Under the pieces are notes generated by a model. It was not told the origin of the DNA, ran no database searches, and worked only from the letters and a program-made list of their open reading frames with translations. Below are positions 48,005 to 56,974 of a DNA stretch of 56,974 nucleotides, in pieces. Position numbers and translations under genes: made by a program. This stretch comes from Halieaceae bacterium (GTDB lineage Bacteria; Pseudomonadota; Gammaproteobacteria; Pseudomonadales; Halieaceae). How positions within the stretch are numbered: the first letter of the stretch is position 1; each line of letters begins with the position of its first letter. Location of the stretch: contig JANQIO010000097.1 in assembly GCA_028282105.1 (NCBI GenBank), positions 1 through 56,974 of the forward strand, in the 5' to 3' direction.

Positions 48005-50147
48005 TGATGGCGTTGAGCACTTCCCGGGCAGACTGAGGAATCGGGGTGCCAGGGCCAAAGATGCACTTCACGCCGGCCTCGTAGAGCACATCGTAATCCT
48101 GGCGGGGAATCACGCCGCCGGCAATCACGACGATGTCGTCGCCACCCTGCTTGCGCAGCTCTTCCACCAGCTGCGGCACCAGCGTCTTGTGACCGGCCGC
48201 CAGGGAGGAAGCGCCGACCGCGTGTACGTCATTTTCAATCGCCTGACGCGCCACCTCTTCCGGCGTGGAAAACATCGGCGACAGGTCAATATCAAAGCCG
48301 ACATCCGCGAACGCCGTGGCGACGACTTTGGCGCCGCGATCGTGCCCGTCCTGGCCCATCTTGCAGACCAGCATACGCGGCCGCCTGCCATGCTGCTCGA
48401 CGAAGGCATCGATATCGCCGGAAATGGCTTTCCAGCTGTCGTCTTCCTGAAACGCAGCCCCGTAAACACCGGATACGGTCTGTGCGCTGGCGTTGAAGCG
48501 GCCGAATTCTTTTTCCATGGCGTCGGAGATCTCCCCTACCGTAGCGCGACGGCGAATGGCCTCGACGGACAGCGCCAGTAGGTTGCCTGCTTCGCCGCCC
48601 GCTACCCGGCTTATCTGCGCCAGTATATCGTCTACCGAGGCCTGGTCGCGCGCGGCGCGAATCTCAGCCAGGCGCTTTAGCTGTGACTCGCGCACCGCCT
48701 CGGTCTCGATTTCCAGGATATCTACCGGATCTTCCTGGTCCAGCTTGTACTTGTTGACGCCGACAATCACATCTTCGCCACGGTCAATGCGCGCCTGCTT
48801 GGCCGCGGCAGCCTCCTCGATACGCAGTTTGGGCAGGCCGCTTTCGATCGCCTTGGCCATGCCGCCCTCGTTCTCAATCTCTTCGATCAGCTCCCAGGCC
48901 TTGTCGGCAATATCGTTGGTGAGGCTCTCCATCATGTAGGAGCCGCCCCAGGGGTCGACAACCTGGGTGATGCCGGTCTCTTCCTGGATGATCAACTGCG
49001 TGTTACGGGCAATCCGCGCAGCGAATTCACTGGGCAGCGCTATCGCCTCGTCCAGGGCATTGGTGTGCAGCGATTGGGTACCACCAAATACCGCCGCCAT
49101 GGCCTCGATAGTCGTGCGCACAACATTGTTGTAGGGGTCCTGCTCGGTGAGCGACCAGCCGGAGGTCTGGCTGTGGGTGCGCAGCATTGAGCTCTTGGGG
49201 TTTTGGGGATTGAATTCGGAGACAATGCGCGCCCACAACATGCGCGCCGCGCGCATTTTGGCGATCTCCAGGTAGAAGTTCATGCCGATACCCCAGAAAA
49301 AGGACAGGCGCGGTGCAAACTGGTCGATATCAAGACCCGCCGCAATGGCCGTGCGGATGTACTCCTTGCCATCCGCCAGGGTGTAGGCCAGTTCCAGCGC
49401 CGTGTTCGCGCCCGCTTCCTGGATGTGGTACCCGGAGATAGAGATGGTGTTAAAGCGCGGCATGTGCTCGGAGCAATAGGCGATGATGTCGCCGATGATG
49501 CGCATGCTCGGGGCGGGCGGATAAATGTAGGTATTGCGGACCATGAATTCCTTGAGGATGTCATTCTGGATAGTGCCCGAGAGCTGGTCCTGGCTGACAC
49601 CCTGCTCTTCGGCGGCCACGATATAGCCCGCCAGCACGGGCAACACTGCGCCGTTCATGGTCATGGACACTGACACCTTGTCCAGCGGTATGCCGTCGAA
49701 CAGGATTTTCATGTCTTCAATCGAATCTACCGCCACCCCGGCCTTGCCCACGTCGCCCGCTACCCGCGGGTGATCAGAGTCGTAGCCGCGATGCGTGGCG
49801 AGGTCGAAGGCCACCGAGATACCCTGCCCGCCGGCGGCCAGCGCCTTGCGGTAGAAGGCGTTGGACTCCTCCGCGGTAGAGAAACCCGCATACTGCCGGA
49901 TCGTCCAGGGACGCCCGGCATACATAGTGGCCTGCGGGCCGCGAATATAGGGCGCCATGCCCGGCATGGTATTGGTGTAGGGGAGCTCCGCCACGTCTTC
50001 AGCCGTGTACAGGCAGCGCAGACGAATCTCCTCGGGCGTGATCCAGGTGAGCTCGTCGGGGGTGAGCCCCTTCATTTGTCTGGTAGCCAGCGCCTCCCAG
50101 TTCTCGGGTGTCGCGGCGTCCTTGTCATAGATCGGGTCGTCGCTCAT
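47973..50147 (-). CDS. scpA: Methylmalonyl-CoA mutase, single chain
   Basis: A 724-residue adenosylcobalamin enzyme that isomerises (R)-methylmalonyl-CoA to succinyl-CoA. The catalytic barrel has [18 protein letters not shown] (with the active-site Tyr and Arg) and the HTNALDEAI segment; [11 protein letters not shown] carries the His. The cobalamin domain has DGHDRG at about 597-602, whose His binds cobalt, followed by GASSLAAGH and AGGVIPRQD. The sequence type (Tyr and Arg in the CoA pocket) favours methylmalonyl over isobutyryl substrates. Operon with the carboxylase, epimerase and MeaB. Confidence 0.96.
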   Translation of the reverse strand: MSDDPIYDKDAATPENWEALATRQMKGLTPDELTWITPEEIRLRCLYTAEDVAELPYTNTMPGMAPYIRGPQATMYAGRPWTIRQYAGFSTAEESNAFYRKALAAGGQGISVAFDLATHRGYDSDHPRVAGDVGKAGVAVDSIEDMKILFDGIPLDKVSVSMTMNGAVLPVLAGYIVAAEEQGVSQDQLSGTIQNDILKEFMVRNTYIYPPAPSMRIIGDIIAYCSEHMPRFNTISISGYHIQEAGANTALELAYTLADGKEYIRTAIAAGLDIDQFAPRLSFFWGIGMNFYLEIAKMRAARMLWARIVSEFNPQNPKSSMLRTHSQTSGWSLTEQDPYNNVVRTTIEAMAAVFGGTQSLHTNALDEAIALPSEFAARIARNTQLIIQEETGITQVVDPWGGSYMMESLTNDIADKAWELIEEIENEGGMAKAIESGLPKLRIEEAAAAKQARIDRGEDVIVGVNKYKLDQEDPVDILEIETEAVRESQLKRLAEIRAARDQASVDDILAQISRVAGGEAGNLLALSVEAIRRRATVGEISDAMEKEFGRFNASAQTVSGVYGAAFQEDDSWKAISGDIDAFVEQHGRRPRMLVCKMGQDGHDRGAKVVATAFADVGFDIDLSPMFSTPEEVARQAIENDVHAVGASSLAAGHKTLVPQLVEELRKQGGDDIVVIAGGVIPRQDYDVLYEAGVKCIFGPGTPIPQSAREVLNAINAVSAASAGG

Positions 50148-50159
50148 CGCTTGCTCTCC

Positions 50160-50570
50160 TCAGTGCTCGTCACCCGGCTGGTTCAGTTCGATCAGCACAC
50201 CGTCGCAGCTCTTGGGGTGAATAAATATGGTCAGGGAACCGTGCGCGCCGGGCGCCGGCTCGTCGGCCAGGAACTGGTAGCCCCTGGCCTTGAGTCGCTC
50301 GACATCCTCGTGGATGTTGTCGGAACGAAAGCAGAGGTGATGCAGCCCACCGCCGCGTTTCTCCAGGTACTTCGCCACCGGCCCCTCGCCGCGCAGCGGG
50401 TGAATCAGTTCGATGCTGGTGGGAGGCAGGGGGAAGAATGCGGTCGTGGTCTTGGCGGCCTCGACCTCTTCCGTGCCTTCGAACTCCAGGCCGAAGTCCT
50501 CCAGGAAGCGCTTGATGGACTTCTCCAGGTCGGGAACGGCAACGGCGATATGGTCCAGTGCGGTGATCAT
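50160..50570 (-). CDS. mce: Methylmalonyl-CoA epimerase
   Basis: A 136-residue glyoxalase-fold enzyme that interconverts (S)- and (R)-methylmalonyl-CoA, linking the carboxylase product to the mutase substrate. LDHIAVAVPDL provides the first metal His7, GGGLHHLCF the second, and GVLIELNQP the Glu. Twelve bases upstream of the mutase start; obviously co-transcribed. Confidence 0.95.
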   Translation of the reverse strand: MITALDHIAVAVPDLEKSIKRFLEDFGLEFEGTEEVEAAKTTTAFFPLPPTSIELIHPLRGEGPVAKYLEKRGGGLHHLCFRSDNIHEDVERLKARGYQFLADEPAPGAHGSLTIFIHPKSCDGVLIELNQPGDEH

Positions 50571-50632
50571 GCTTACCTCGTCGGCTTTGCCCGGGCCAGA
50601 AGCCGGCCCGGTGGGTGTCTACTGGTCTGCTG

Positions 50633-53440
50633 TCAGGCGAGGGTCCCCAGGAAGGCGTCGGTGGCGGCCCGGCGGCGGGCGCGCCTGTCTTCCTCGGACT
50701 CCTCAACAATCACCTCGTCCGGGGTGATCTTGTACAGCGGCTGGCCTTTGCTGATGATGACGCCATCTTCGTCTACCAGCACCTTCTCGATGGTACCGGA
50801 GAACGGCGCGTAGACCTTGTTGAACATTTTCATCACTTCAACAATGTAGAGCGGGTCCCCCTCCTCGAAGTGGCTGCCTTCGACAATATAGGGATCGTGC
50901 TCGGGCGTCTCCCGCGAATAGAACATGCCGCCGCTCTCTGCCAGTATCTCGTCGCTCTTGGCGACAGGGGGCGGCACCAGCACCTTGGCCATACGCTCCT
51001 GCAGCGCACTGTCGGTGAGCCGCTCCGGAATATGCAGGGTCAGGTCCGGGTTGACCTTGAGGGCATAAAAATCTGACGCCTCGGCAATGGCCGGCAACAC
51101 GGCGACGATATCCAGGCCAGCCTGGAAGCCCTGGTGCGAGGCCTGCACCGAGCTCCACAGCTCAGCGTCAAAGCCGTCCGGCTCCGGGCCCTCGCGCAGC
51201 AGACTATCCAGTTCGATCCAGTCGTCGGCATCCAGGCGATTGTTGAGCTCGTTGTAGAAATCAATGCCCGCCTGCAACAGCTCGTGGTCATGATCCCAGA
51301 TCATGTGCGCGGCTGGCTGGCCTTCCTGCAGGTTCATATCCAGGAAGTGGTAGGTATCTGCCAGTAATTCCAGCGGGTTCTCGTTCCAGCTGATGCGACC
51401 GTCGATCAGCGTGTAGCAGTCACGGTTGACGCTGAGCCAGCCAGACAGCAGGTGTGGCTCTGCCATCAGCCGTTCCAGCGGCCGGCGCAGCAGGCTGTAC
51501 TTGCGCTCGTAGCACTCCCGCACGGCCTTAACGCTCGCCTCGTCCGCGGCGGACAGCGCCCGCTGCATCAGCTGGTCATAGGCGTATACCAGGTCGATCT
51601 GGTTGGCCTGCTGCTTGAGTTCACCGACCGCAGTCAGGTAAGGCACGATAAAGCGCGTGGTTGGCCGGGCGTTGATGTTATTGCCGATAAACCAGTTCAC
51701 CAGGCCGTAGTGAAACTCCAGATTGGTGGCCAGGTCCCGGCCGCGCATGCTGGTCCGGCGGATCACCTCGGCCATGTTCTGGTAGGTTTCCAGGCGGGTT
51801 TCACCCACCGTCAGCAACAAGGCAATATTGGAATCGTAGGCGCCCGCCAGGGTGTACTTCATGAACACGTCAGTGTCCGGGTTGTGCAGGCTGATGCCCT
51901 GGTCGTCGCGAATCTCTCCTTCGATAGCATCCGACCAGTAGTCGATCACGCCACCGGCGTGGGGCTGCAGGGCCTGGTTGGTGGCGTTCAGGCGCGCCTC
52001 CACCGAGTCATTGAAGCGCGGCACGCGGTTGGGCTTCGGCAGTTGCCCGCCATGCGCTGCCAGCAACACCATAGCCTCCACCAGGGATTCCACTCGAAAG
52101 CTGTCTTCCGGGTTTTCCGGGTTGGCGAACTCCAGCGCGTAGCACAGCTCGGTGACACGGTGCTCCACCTGGATGCGGGTGTTCATCTCCATGAAGAAGT
52201 GCGAGTCGCGATCGACAATGCACTCGAAGGTGGACACCGAATCCAGGCCGGTGGCCTCGCCAAAGCGTTCTGCCTCGGACTCCATGGCGGCCAGGGTTTC
52301 CACATCCTGGCGCAGCACCCGGGCCTCCTGTTCCAGTCCCGCGGCCTCCGCCTGTTCGGCGGCGCGCACCAGGGATTCCTGGGTAACGGACACTTCCAGC
52401 AGCTTCTGCTCATGCATCTGCAGGGAGCAGTCCCGGCCGCCCATGGCCAGGGTCCATTCGCCGTTGCCGATCACCTGGATTTCCTGGTGTCGGGTAGTTT
52501 CGATATTGAGCTCCACCAGCACATTTTTGTTATCGCCCACGCCAGTGGTTTTCACTTCATTGAGAATCTCCCGCACCATTTCCGCTGTGCGGTCGGCCTC
52601 GCCAATGCCGAGAATGCGCTGGCCTTTACCACCGCCGCCGCTGATGGCCTTGAGCCTGACCCGGTTTTCAGGGTAGTCAGCGGACATCTTCTGCACCGCC
52701 TCAGTCAGTGCCTCACAGAGCTCATCCACGGTGTAGAGATCGATCTGGGCACGGTAGGAGGCCGCCAGCACCTCGTCGGCTTTGTCAGCGAGACTCATGT
52801 CGGCGGCTTCGAGGGCTGGCACATCCAGGCCATGCTCCTTGCAAAGCGCCTTGAGGGCGGCTTCATCCGGGTGCTTTTTCAACAGCGCCAGGGCCGTGCC
52901 GTTGTCGATGCCCGGGGTGACGCTGACGCCGACGGAAAGCGCGGTGCGCTTGGCTTCGTCCTTAAGGCCTGCATCGTGCACCGTGCGCGAGCAGGGGCCG
53001 ATGAAGTTCAGACCGGCGCCTTCCAGGGCCGCGACCATGCTCTCGTCTTCCGCCATGAAACCGTAGCCGGCAAATACCGAGTTGTAGCCATTGTCATGGG
53101 CAATGGCGATGATCTGCTCGATACGCGCGGTACGCTCTTCCTTGTTGGCGCCAGTGTAGTCAGGCACCCGGTGCACCCGGTCCGGATCGGTGAGCTGGCG
53201 CAGCTCCGGGGCCAGCGCGTTGCGATAGACGATCGAGTCTTTCTCCGAGAGCAGGATGCCGTAGCCGGTGATCCCCATTTCCTCGAAGACATCCATGGCC
53301 TCTTTGCGGATGGGCCCGCGGCAGATGATCAGCGGCTTGATGTGCTCACAGGCAAACTGTGCCACCCAGTTGGAGGGGCGCCGACCCAGTCGGCGGTCCC
53401 GGTGGACCAACGGGCTGTTTAGGTAGTGTTCGTTCGACAC
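50633..53440 (-). CDS. Biotin-dependent acyl-CoA carboxylase alpha subunit
   Basis: A 935-residue subunit, larger than the usual propionyl-CoA carboxylase alpha chain (about 670). The ATP-grasp biotin carboxylase covers about 30-480: AISGGGGKGQRILG, ERD-like GRDCSLQMHEQK (RRHQK in typical enzymes), and MNTRIQVEHRVTE with the catalytic Glu and Arg. An insertion of about 20 residues precedes STFECIVD. A long helical region (about 560-800) follows. The biotinyl domain carries VEVMKM with the biotin Lys at 871, 64 residues from the C-terminus, followed by a charged tail. Its position after the transferase gene and before epimerase and mutase makes propionyl-CoA the likely substrate. Confidence 0.88.
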   Translation of the reverse strand: MSNEHYLNSPLVHRDRRLGRRPSNWVAQFACEHIKPLIICRGPIRKEAMDVFEEMGITGYGILLSEKDSIVYRNALAPELRQLTDPDRVHRVPDYTGANKEERTARIEQIIAIAHDNGYNSVFAGYGFMAEDESMVAALEGAGLNFIGPCSRTVHDAGLKDEAKRTALSVGVSVTPGIDNGTALALLKKHPDEAALKALCKEHGLDVPALEAADMSLADKADEVLAASYRAQIDLYTVDELCEALTEAVQKMSADYPENRVRLKAISGGGGKGQRILGIGEADRTAEMVREILNEVKTTGVGDNKNVLVELNIETTRHQEIQVIGNGEWTLAMGGRDCSLQMHEQKLLEVSVTQESLVRAAEQAEAAGLEQEARVLRQDVETLAAMESEAERFGEATGLDSVSTFECIVDRDSHFFMEMNTRIQVEHRVTELCYALEFANPENPEDSFRVESLVEAMVLLAAHGGQLPKPNRVPRFNDSVEARLNATNQALQPHAGGVIDYWSDAIEGEIRDDQGISLHNPDTDVFMKYTLAGAYDSNIALLLTVGETRLETYQNMAEVIRRTSMRGRDLATNLEFHYGLVNWFIGNNINARPTTRFIVPYLTAVGELKQQANQIDLVYAYDQLMQRALSAADEASVKAVRECYERKYSLLRRPLERLMAEPHLLSGWLSVNRDCYTLIDGRISWNENPLELLADTYHFLDMNLQEGQPAAHMIWDHDHELLQAGIDFYNELNNRLDADDWIELDSLLREGPEPDGFDAELWSSVQASHQGFQAGLDIVAVLPAIAEASDFYALKVNPDLTLHIPERLTDSALQERMAKVLVPPPVAKSDEILAESGGMFYSRETPEHDPYIVEGSHFEEGDPLYIVEVMKMFNKVYAPFSGTIEKVLVDEDGVIISKGQPLYKITPDEVIVEESEEDRRARRRAATDAFLGTLA

Positions 53441-53482
53441 GCGGGCTTCCTTACACGGTAAAAGGTCAGTACAGCGACAGGC

Positions 53483-55216
53483 TTAATGGAATTCGCGCTG
53501 GACGTCGCTCATCGGGCTGGGTTCGTAGTGACGCAGGTGGAAAGCCATGTTCTCGGCCAGCACCTCCCGGAGATCCGAGGGCATGACAATCTGGGAGATG
53601 GAGCCCAGGCTCAAGGCCTCGTTGGGGTTCATGAGTTCTCGCTCGTAGCGCACCGCCAGTTCAGCCTCCTCGGCTTTGACCCAGGCAGCCACGGCGCTGC
53701 GCGCCGCTTCAGCCGCGGCTTCCGCTGACAATCCCGCGGCCAGCTGCTGTTCCTCGATCTCCCCGGTACGGCCGGCAATCTGGCCGCGAATCCTGCGCAG
53801 CTCGTCCTTGTAGACATACTCGACACCCGCGGGCCCCATCACCGCCAGCCGCGTGGTGGGCAGCGCCACAACGAAATCCGCCCCGGTGGGATAGTTGTTG
53901 TAGGAGGCGTACGCGCCGCCGAAGGCGTTGCGCACGATCACCAGGAAACGCGGCGTGCGCAGGTCGACGATGGCATCGAGCATAGCGCGACCGGCCTGGA
54001 CGATACCGCGTGCCTCCTGCTCGCGTCCCGGCAGGAAGCCGGTAGTGTCTTCCAGAAAGATCACCGGAATGTTGTAGAGATTGCAGAAGCGGATAAAGCG
54101 CGCATTCTTATAGGCCGCGTCGATATCGATCTGGCCGGAAGACACGGCGCTGTTGTTGGCGACAAAGCCGATCACATTGCCGCCGATACGGCCCAGGGCA
54201 GTGACCGTGTTACGGGCGCGGTCGGCCTGGATTTCCAGGAAGTCGCCGTGATCACAGAGCTGCTGTATTAGTATCGAGATATCGATTGGCGTGTTGAAGC
54301 CAGTGGGCGAGTTGATGGCTTTTTTCAACAGGATATCGATGTCCCAGGTCTTGCGGCTGACCGGATCCGACGACGGCTGGTGCGGCGCGAACTCGGCGTT
54401 GTGGCTGGGCAGGTAGTTGAGCAGCTCCCGCACCTTGCGCAGGGCTGAGACCTCGTCGGGCACCACAAAATCGTTGACCCCGCTCTGGCTGTGCACCCGG
54501 GGCCCGCCAAGCTCATCCGGGGTAACGTCCTCGCCCAGCACCGACTTCACCACCCCGGGGCCGGTGAGCCCGAAGAAGGTGTTATTGGGCTGGATCAGGA
54601 AACTGCCCTGCCGTGGCAGATAGGAGCCGCCGCCAGCATTGAAACCGAACATACACATGATGCTGGGCACGATGCCGGAGATCTTGCGCAGCGCGGTGAA
54701 GGCATCGGCATAGCCGTCGAGCCCGCCGACGCCCGCGGGAATATAGGCCCCTGCACTGTCGTTGAGTCCCACCAGTGGAATTCGCCGCTTGGCAGCCAAC
54801 TCAAACAAGCGCGCCAACTTTTTGCCGTTGGTGGCATCCATGGAACCTGCGCGCACCGTAAAGTCATGACCGTACAGGGCCACGTCGCGGCCATTGACCC
54901 GGATAACCGCCGTCACCAGAGAAGCGCCGTCGAGGTTGGGGCCCCAGTTCTGGTAGAGAATAGTGGGGCTGTGGCCCGGATCGTTGAGCAGGGAAATCCG
55001 CTCCCAGATCGTCATGCGCTGCTTCTGGTGCTGGCGCTCGATATTCTTGACCCCAGCCGCCTGCTGGGGGCGCTGTTGCAGGTCGTAGCCTGATTTCAAC
55101 GCCTCTTCATAGAGACCGGGCTCTGTGGCGATCTGTCCGGGAACCTTGAATTCCCGGTCAACTTCCTGGGCGAATGGGTTTTTCAGCGAGGGGATCGGAG
55201 CCGTCTGGTCTGCCAT
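53483..55216 (-). CDS. Acyl-CoA carboxylase beta subunit (carboxyltransferase)
   Basis: A 577-residue carboxyltransferase with two crotonase-fold halves. [16 protein letters not shown] and [17 protein letters not shown] (oxyanion-hole helix) are in the first half; [17 protein letters not shown] and [16 protein letters not shown] in the second. It transfers CO2 from carboxybiotin to an acyl-CoA, presumably propionyl-CoA. First gene of the operon, 42 bp before the alpha subunit; a dyad operator candidate lies 23-51 bp upstream. Confidence 0.92.
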   Translation of the reverse strand: MADQTAPIPSLKNPFAQEVDREFKVPGQIATEPGLYEEALKSGYDLQQRPQQAAGVKNIERQHQKQRMTIWERISLLNDPGHSPTILYQNWGPNLDGASLVTAVIRVNGRDVALYGHDFTVRAGSMDATNGKKLARLFELAAKRRIPLVGLNDSAGAYIPAGVGGLDGYADAFTALRKISGIVPSIMCMFGFNAGGGSYLPRQGSFLIQPNNTFFGLTGPGVVKSVLGEDVTPDELGGPRVHSQSGVNDFVVPDEVSALRKVRELLNYLPSHNAEFAPHQPSSDPVSRKTWDIDILLKKAINSPTGFNTPIDISILIQQLCDHGDFLEIQADRARNTVTALGRIGGNVIGFVANNSAVSSGQIDIDAAYKNARFIRFCNLYNIPVIFLEDTTGFLPGREQEARGIVQAGRAMLDAIVDLRTPRFLVIVRNAFGGAYASYNNYPTGADFVVALPTTRLAVMGPAGVEYVYKDELRRIRGQIAGRTGEIEEQQLAAGLSAEAAAEAARSAVAAWVKAEEAELAVRYERELMNPNEALSLGSISQIVMPSDLREVLAENMAFHLRHYEPSPMSDVQREFH

Positions 55217-55238
55217 GCGGTAGGGTTCTTACACTGGG

Positions 55239-55267
55239 GTTAAACGGCGAGTTACGATACGTTTAAC
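55239..55267. promoter_or_regulatory. Candidate operator between carboxylase operon and pabB
   Basis: GTTAAACG (55239-55246) is repeated as its exact complement CGTTTAAC (55260-55267), 13 bases apart. The half-site centres are 21 bp apart, two helical turns, so a dimer could contact one face. It lies 23-51 bp upstream of the carboxyltransferase start at 55216 and 106-134 upstream of pabB. A repressor of the propionate operon is the simplest reading. Confidence 0.45.
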
Positions 55268-55372
55268 GCCTGTTGAAGTCAATTTCGGCGCCGTTCGCAG
55301 CAGTACAATTCGTCAGATGTGAGCAGAGTAAACACTTGTTTGCGTAGTCCTGGAGCCAGAAATCTACGTTTT

Positions 55373-56728
55373 ATGTCACTGAATACCATCCACATCGAAG
55401 ATCTACCGTACACGGCCGACAGCAGCCGCTGGTTCGACCGTCTGCGTGCCTTGCCGAGACCGATGTTCCTGGACTCCTGTCACCCGCACTGCAGCCAGGG
55501 CAGATTCGATATTCTGCTGGCTGATCCGCTGATTGAAATCGATTTTAACTCAACAAATTCAACGTCATACAACGATATTTTAAAGTACCTTCAGGAGCTT
55601 GAGTCCGCCTGGCAACAGGTCCGCTGCGCGGCGGCGGACACGCTGCCCTTCTGTGGAGGCCTGGCCGGATACCTGGATTACGAGATTGGCCTGCCGCTGC
55701 AACACCTGCCGCCGATTGCCGGCGCCCGCGCCCGCGTAGGCCTGTATGACTGGGCATTGGTACAGGACCATGTACTGGGACGCTGCAGCTTTGTCGCCCT
55801 CCCCGGCCAGGCTGCCGCCAGGCGCCGCCGCTTGCTGGAGCGGCTCCGTGAACCTGCCAGTGAAGGCGGCCAGCGGCACGGATTTGAACTGCTGAACAGT
55901 TTCAGCAACGGTCTGCCAAGACAGCACTACGAACAGGCGTTTCGACAGGTGCAGCACTATATTCACGCCGGCGACTGCTACCAGGTAAACCTGGCCAGGC
56001 GCTTCAGCGCGCCATTTGCGGGTGACCCCTGGGCCGCCTACCAGTTGCTGCGGCCTCTGGCGGCTGCCCCTTTTGCCGGCTACGTCGACGGCGGAGACGC
56101 TAAGCTCCTGTGTCTTTCCCCCGAGCGTTTTCTGCGCGCGGTTGGCCGGCACGTCGAAACCAGGCCTATCAAGGGCACCCGGGCGCGCACCGCGGACCCC
56201 AGTGCGGACCGGCTGGCCGCGGAGGAACTGCTGCGCTCACCCAAGGACCGCGCTGAAAACCTGATGATTGTGGATCTGTTGCGCAATGATATCGGCCGGA
56301 ACTGCCGCCCGGGCAGCATCCAGGTGGACGGCCTGTTTGATCTCGAAAGCTACCCCAGCGTGCACCACCTGGTCAGTACCGTCAGCGGCGAGCTGCGCGA
56401 GGATTGCAGCCCCCTGGACCTGTTGCGAGACTCCTTTCCCGGTGGTTCGATTACCGGCGCGCCGAAGCGGCGCGCCATGGAGATCATTGCCGAACTGGAG
56501 CCCGATCGGCGCCAGGCCTATTGCGGTAGCATCTTCTACCTGAGTGCCGATGGCCAGATGGATAGCAACATCGCCATCCGCTCACTGCTCTGTCGGGACG
56601 GCGAAATCTCCTGTTGGGGCGGAGGCGGATTGGTGGCTGACTCCCAGTGCCAACTGGAGTACCAGGAGACCTGGGACAAGGTGGGCCGCTACCTCGAACA
56701 GTTGGAGCGAACAGCGCTCAGGGCGTGA
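55373..56728 (+). CDS. pabB: Aminodeoxychorismate synthase component I
   Basis: 451 residues from the ATG at 55373, close to the 453 of E. coli PabB; a GTG at 55319 would add 18 poorly supported residues. It aminates chorismate (with glutamine amidotransferase PabA) on the way to p-aminobenzoate and folate. ETRPIKGTRARTADP carries the PIKGT Lys that separates PabB from TrpE; LMIVDLLRNDIGRNC and GGSITGAPKRRAMEII are the chorismate-binding signatures. Divergent from the carboxylase operon; overlaps thrH end to end by 11 bp. Confidence 0.94.
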   Translation: MSLNTIHIEDLPYTADSSRWFDRLRALPRPMFLDSCHPHCSQGRFDILLADPLIEIDFNSTNSTSYNDILKYLQELESAWQQVRCAAADTLPFCGGLAGYLDYEIGLPLQHLPPIAGARARVGLYDWALVQDHVLGRCSFVALPGQAAARRRRLLERLREPASEGGQRHGFELLNSFSNGLPRQHYEQAFRQVQHYIHAGDCYQVNLARRFSAPFAGDPWAAYQLLRPLAAAPFAGYVDGGDAKLLCLSPERFLRAVGRHVETRPIKGTRARTADPSADRLAAEELLRSPKDRAENLMIVDLLRNDIGRNCRPGSIQVDGLFDLESYPSVHHLVSTVSGELREDCSPLDLLRDSFPGGSITGAPKRRAMEIIAELEPDRRQAYCGSIFYLSADGQMDSNIAIRSLLCRDGEISCWGGGGLVADSQCQLEYQETWDKVGRYLEQLERTALRA

Positions 56729-56974
56729 TGTCGCGCTCCGAGGCCTTGCAGATCTCTTCGCGCAGGGCCTGGTAACTGTCGACCGCCGGGTATTGCGGAA
56801 ATTCCTCGATCACATTGGTGGGCGCCCGGAACAGGATGCCGGCGTCGGCTTCTTCCAGCATGGTGGTGTCGTTGTAGGAATCCCCGGAGGCAATGATGCG
56901 GTAATTGAGGCTGTGAAAGGCTTTCACCGAGGCCCGCTTGGGATCAGGCTGGCGCAGGCGGTAGTCCACCACCC
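56718..56974 (-). CDS. thrH: ThrH phosphoserine phosphatase/homoserine phosphotransferase, 3' part
   Basis: The C-terminal 85 or so residues of a HAD-family enzyme; the 5' part lies beyond the window end. YRLRQPDPKRASVKAFHSLN and IIASGDSYNDTTMLEEA (motif III-IV with the Mg-binding Asp pair) closely match ThrH of pseudomonads, which has phosphoserine phosphatase and homoserine kinase-like phosphotransferase activity. Convergent with pabB with an 11-bp overlap. Confidence 0.9.
   Translation of the reverse strand, partial: VVDYRLRQPDPKRASVKAFHSLNYRIIASGDSYNDTTMLEEADAGILFRAPTNVIEEFPQYPAVDSYQALREEICKASERDITP

Noticed and set aside
51452..53422. Plus-strand open frame of 656 residues
   Set aside because: It lies antisense to the acyl-CoA carboxylase alpha gene, whose product is clearly recognisable; the antisense product has no domain and is a by-product of GC-rich codon use.

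Overview
This window is a chromosomal segment of a Gram-negative gammaproteobacterium. High GC outside one region, the LolA/FtsK/ClpA/HflD/PurB/RoxA gene set, and a full propionyl-CoA to succinyl-CoA operon together suggest a marine heterotroph, possibly of the Halieaceae/Cellvibrionales type. That placement is inference from gene content, not from a marker search.

Positions 1 to about 11.4 kb form an accessory region with visibly lower GC in parts. It holds the 3' end of an S1/P1-type secreted nuclease, a class 3 lipase, a DUF3859 secreted protein, two overlapping genes of unknown function, and a two-gene unit (9871 to 4700, minus strand). That unit pairs a membrane-anchored protein carrying a C-terminal class 3 lipase domain with a 948-residue coiled-coil protein. 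It is followed by an intact small exported protein and a decayed tandem paralogue of it. The lipase/coiled-coil pair is the best candidate for an undescribed protein system here.

From 11.4 to 22.8 kb lies mixed housekeeping and metabolism: a GGDEF-EAL protein, ArfB ribosome rescue, a YdjM-like membrane protein, an amino acid permease overlapping an acyl-CoA dehydrogenase, a CmcJ/NvfI-like oxidoreductase that appears to start at CTG, an SDR, a methyltransferase and a ChaC-like gamma-glutamylcyclotransferase.

From 22.8 to 46.3 kb is a core block whose order closely follows Escherichia coli. It contains prc (with a sigma-E-like promoter), the minus-strand run ftsK-lolA-rarA-crcB-serS-cysG, then trxB-aat-bpt-infA, clpS-clpA, icd, and the tightly overlapped rluE-nudJ-mnmA-hflD-purB-roxA-GNAT run. 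The bacterial N-degron pathway (aat, bpt, clpS, clpA) is complete within about 5 kb.

From 46.7 to 55.2 kb a minus-strand operon encodes both subunits of an acyl-CoA (probably propionyl-CoA) carboxylase, methylmalonyl-CoA epimerase, methylmalonyl-CoA mutase, the mutase chaperone GTPase MeaB and a small Rieske protein. A dyad operator candidate sits between it and the divergent pabB. The window ends inside thrH.

Three intergenic copies (one decayed, two in inverted orientation) of a structured repeat share a conserved core framed by arms that differ in sequence but stay self-complementary. A separate perfect 52-bp palindrome lies between icd and clpS. No rRNA, tRNA, CRISPR array, complete insertion sequence or phage was seen.
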